A DNA stretch of 6,079 nucleotides from assembly GCA_017353825.1 (NCBI GenBank), contig JAFMSC010000273.1, positions 1-6,079 on the forward strand, given 5' to 3'. Under the pieces are notes generated by a model. That model was not told where the DNA came from, searched no databases, and was given only the letters and a program-made list of their open reading frames with translations. Positions 5,498 to 6,079 of this stretch are shown here, in pieces. The position numbers and the translations under genes are program-made. Each line of letters opens with the position of its first letter. The first letter of the stretch is position 1. This DNA comes from Hyphomicrobiaceae bacterium. Its GTDB lineage: Bacteria; Pseudomonadota; Alphaproteobacteria; Rhizobiales; Hyphomicrobiaceae.

Positions 5498-6058
5498 TCA
5501 ACGGTCCTCTCGCTTCCTGATTGCTGCAAGGACATATTCGACGAGCTCGCGGGTTGAGCGGGTCCCATCGACCTCCACGACTGGGCATGGAAGCTCCGCA
5601 AGCCATGCCTCGTGCCGCTTCAGGTTGCGCCCCACATACGCATCGTTGTCGTAGCGCGAGGCCCAATCGATCAATTCCTCGAGCTCCTGGTGCCGCCAGC
5701 CGCCCGCAGCAACGGCAGCGGGGCCGAACCGTCGCGCCTCGCGTTCGCGTAGGCGTTGCAGTCGCACCTCGGTCTGGACGCTGACGAACACAACGAGGTC
5801 AAACAGGGGAATGAGCGGATCGCCCCAGCCGTCGAGCGAGCCGCCCAGCACCCACTCCGCACGGTCGAGAAAGAGCTCGCGCATCAGGCGAAGCCGGTCG
5901 GCTATCGCACGCTTGTCGCGATAGGGAGGGTTCGTCGGCTGCCAAAAGTAGTCGTCGGTGTCATGGTGGGGGATGGCCAAGGCGTCAGCAAGCGCCCGGC
6001 CGAGAGTCGTGACGCCGGCTCCGGACGCGCCCGTGATGTGCAGCCTGCAGGTTCGCAT
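5498..6058 (-). CDS. P-loop nucleoside-kinase-like protein with lysine-less Walker A
   Basis: A 186-residue P-loop NTPase related to adenylate or shikimate kinases; cytosolic, substrate unknown. The start MRTCRLHITGASGAGVTTLG contains a Walker A at residues 10-18 in which valine (V16) stands at the usual lysine. Relatives I know read GASGSGTTTLG, so the missing lysine seems a family feature and not damage. Next come an acidic motif HHDTDDYFW (31-39), a lid-like YRDKRAIADRLRLMRELF segment, GGSLDGWGDPLIPLFDLVVF (the walker-B-like strand and its lead-in), an arginine-rich stretch LQRLREREARRFG, and a C-terminal RHEAWLAELPCPVVEVDG. Length is complete. ATG 6058 has no strong ribosome site. The gene is first of the minus-strand series visible here; anything upstream lies outside the window. 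Confidence 0.85.
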   Translation of the reverse strand: MRTCRLHITGASGAGVTTLGRALADALAIPHHDTDDYFWQPTNPPYRDKRAIADRLRLMRELFLDRAEWVLGGSLDGWGDPLIPLFDLVVFVSVQTEVRLQRLREREARRFGPAAVAAGGWRHQELEELIDWASRYDNDAYVGRNLKRHEAWLAELPCPVVEVDGTRSTRELVEYVLAAIRKREDR

Positions 6059-6079
6059 CGGATGTAGCCGCGCAAGATT

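Noticed and set aside
1..6079. CRISPR array, intact IS element or att-site repeats
   Set aside because: No regularly spaced repeats, no complete transposase and no long direct or inverted repeats flanking a segment were found by eye.

Overview
This 6.1 kb GC-rich window looks like an accessory region of an alphaproteobacterial chromosome, most likely Hyphomicrobiales (Bradyrhizobium/Rhodopseudomonas relatives). That placement rests on three things: the style of an LptE-like protein (CRPLYAP start, central IPGRV-type motif, C-terminal FLSR-like end), the type of caspase-like relic, and the recombinase relics. It was made by reading translations, without a database search.

Left part (1-768): a graveyard of fragments. 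One uninterrupted minus-strand frame carries the C-terminal end of a tyrosine recombinase (about 375-247) that runs directly into the zinc-ribbon/coiled-coil part of a large serine recombinase (about 246-1, leaving the window). Against it on the plus strand lies the C-terminal part of a caspase-like (peptidase C14) protein with two +1 frameshifts. None has its catalytic part here. After a stretch without a recognisable gene comes a minus-strand lptE-like gene (996-1553), intact in length but with no leuS/holA neighbours visible and a poor lipobox. Positions 1554-1913 hold no gene, only hairpins and a possible lptE promoter. A small decayed minus-strand gene of unknown function follows (about 2172-1914).

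Middle (2225-3979): the best-preserved unit, a plus-strand two-gene operon. An SDR oxidoreductase is followed by an ECF sigma factor with a C-terminal SnoaL-like domain. The sigma factor starts at a TTG overlapping the SDR stop, with a perfect AGGAGG in the end of the SDR gene. A possible ECF-type promoter (TGTGACT...CGTC) sits just upstream, so the sigma factor may drive its own operon. No anti-sigma gene is visible, which fits SnoaL-tailed ECF factors, where the tail is thought to do that job.

Right part (4147-6058): a minus-strand series. In transcription order it has an intact P-loop kinase-like gene whose Walker A lacks the lysine (6058-5498), a small broken secreted or membrane-anchored gene (5470-5232), an intact DUF4440/NTF2-like gene (5202-4825), and a broken gene of unknown function (4780-4147) that converges on the sigma-factor gene. 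The mixture of intact small accessory genes and at least six decayed ones suggests repeated integration and deletion. No complete novel system is visible; the SDR-ECF operon is the most promising functional unit.
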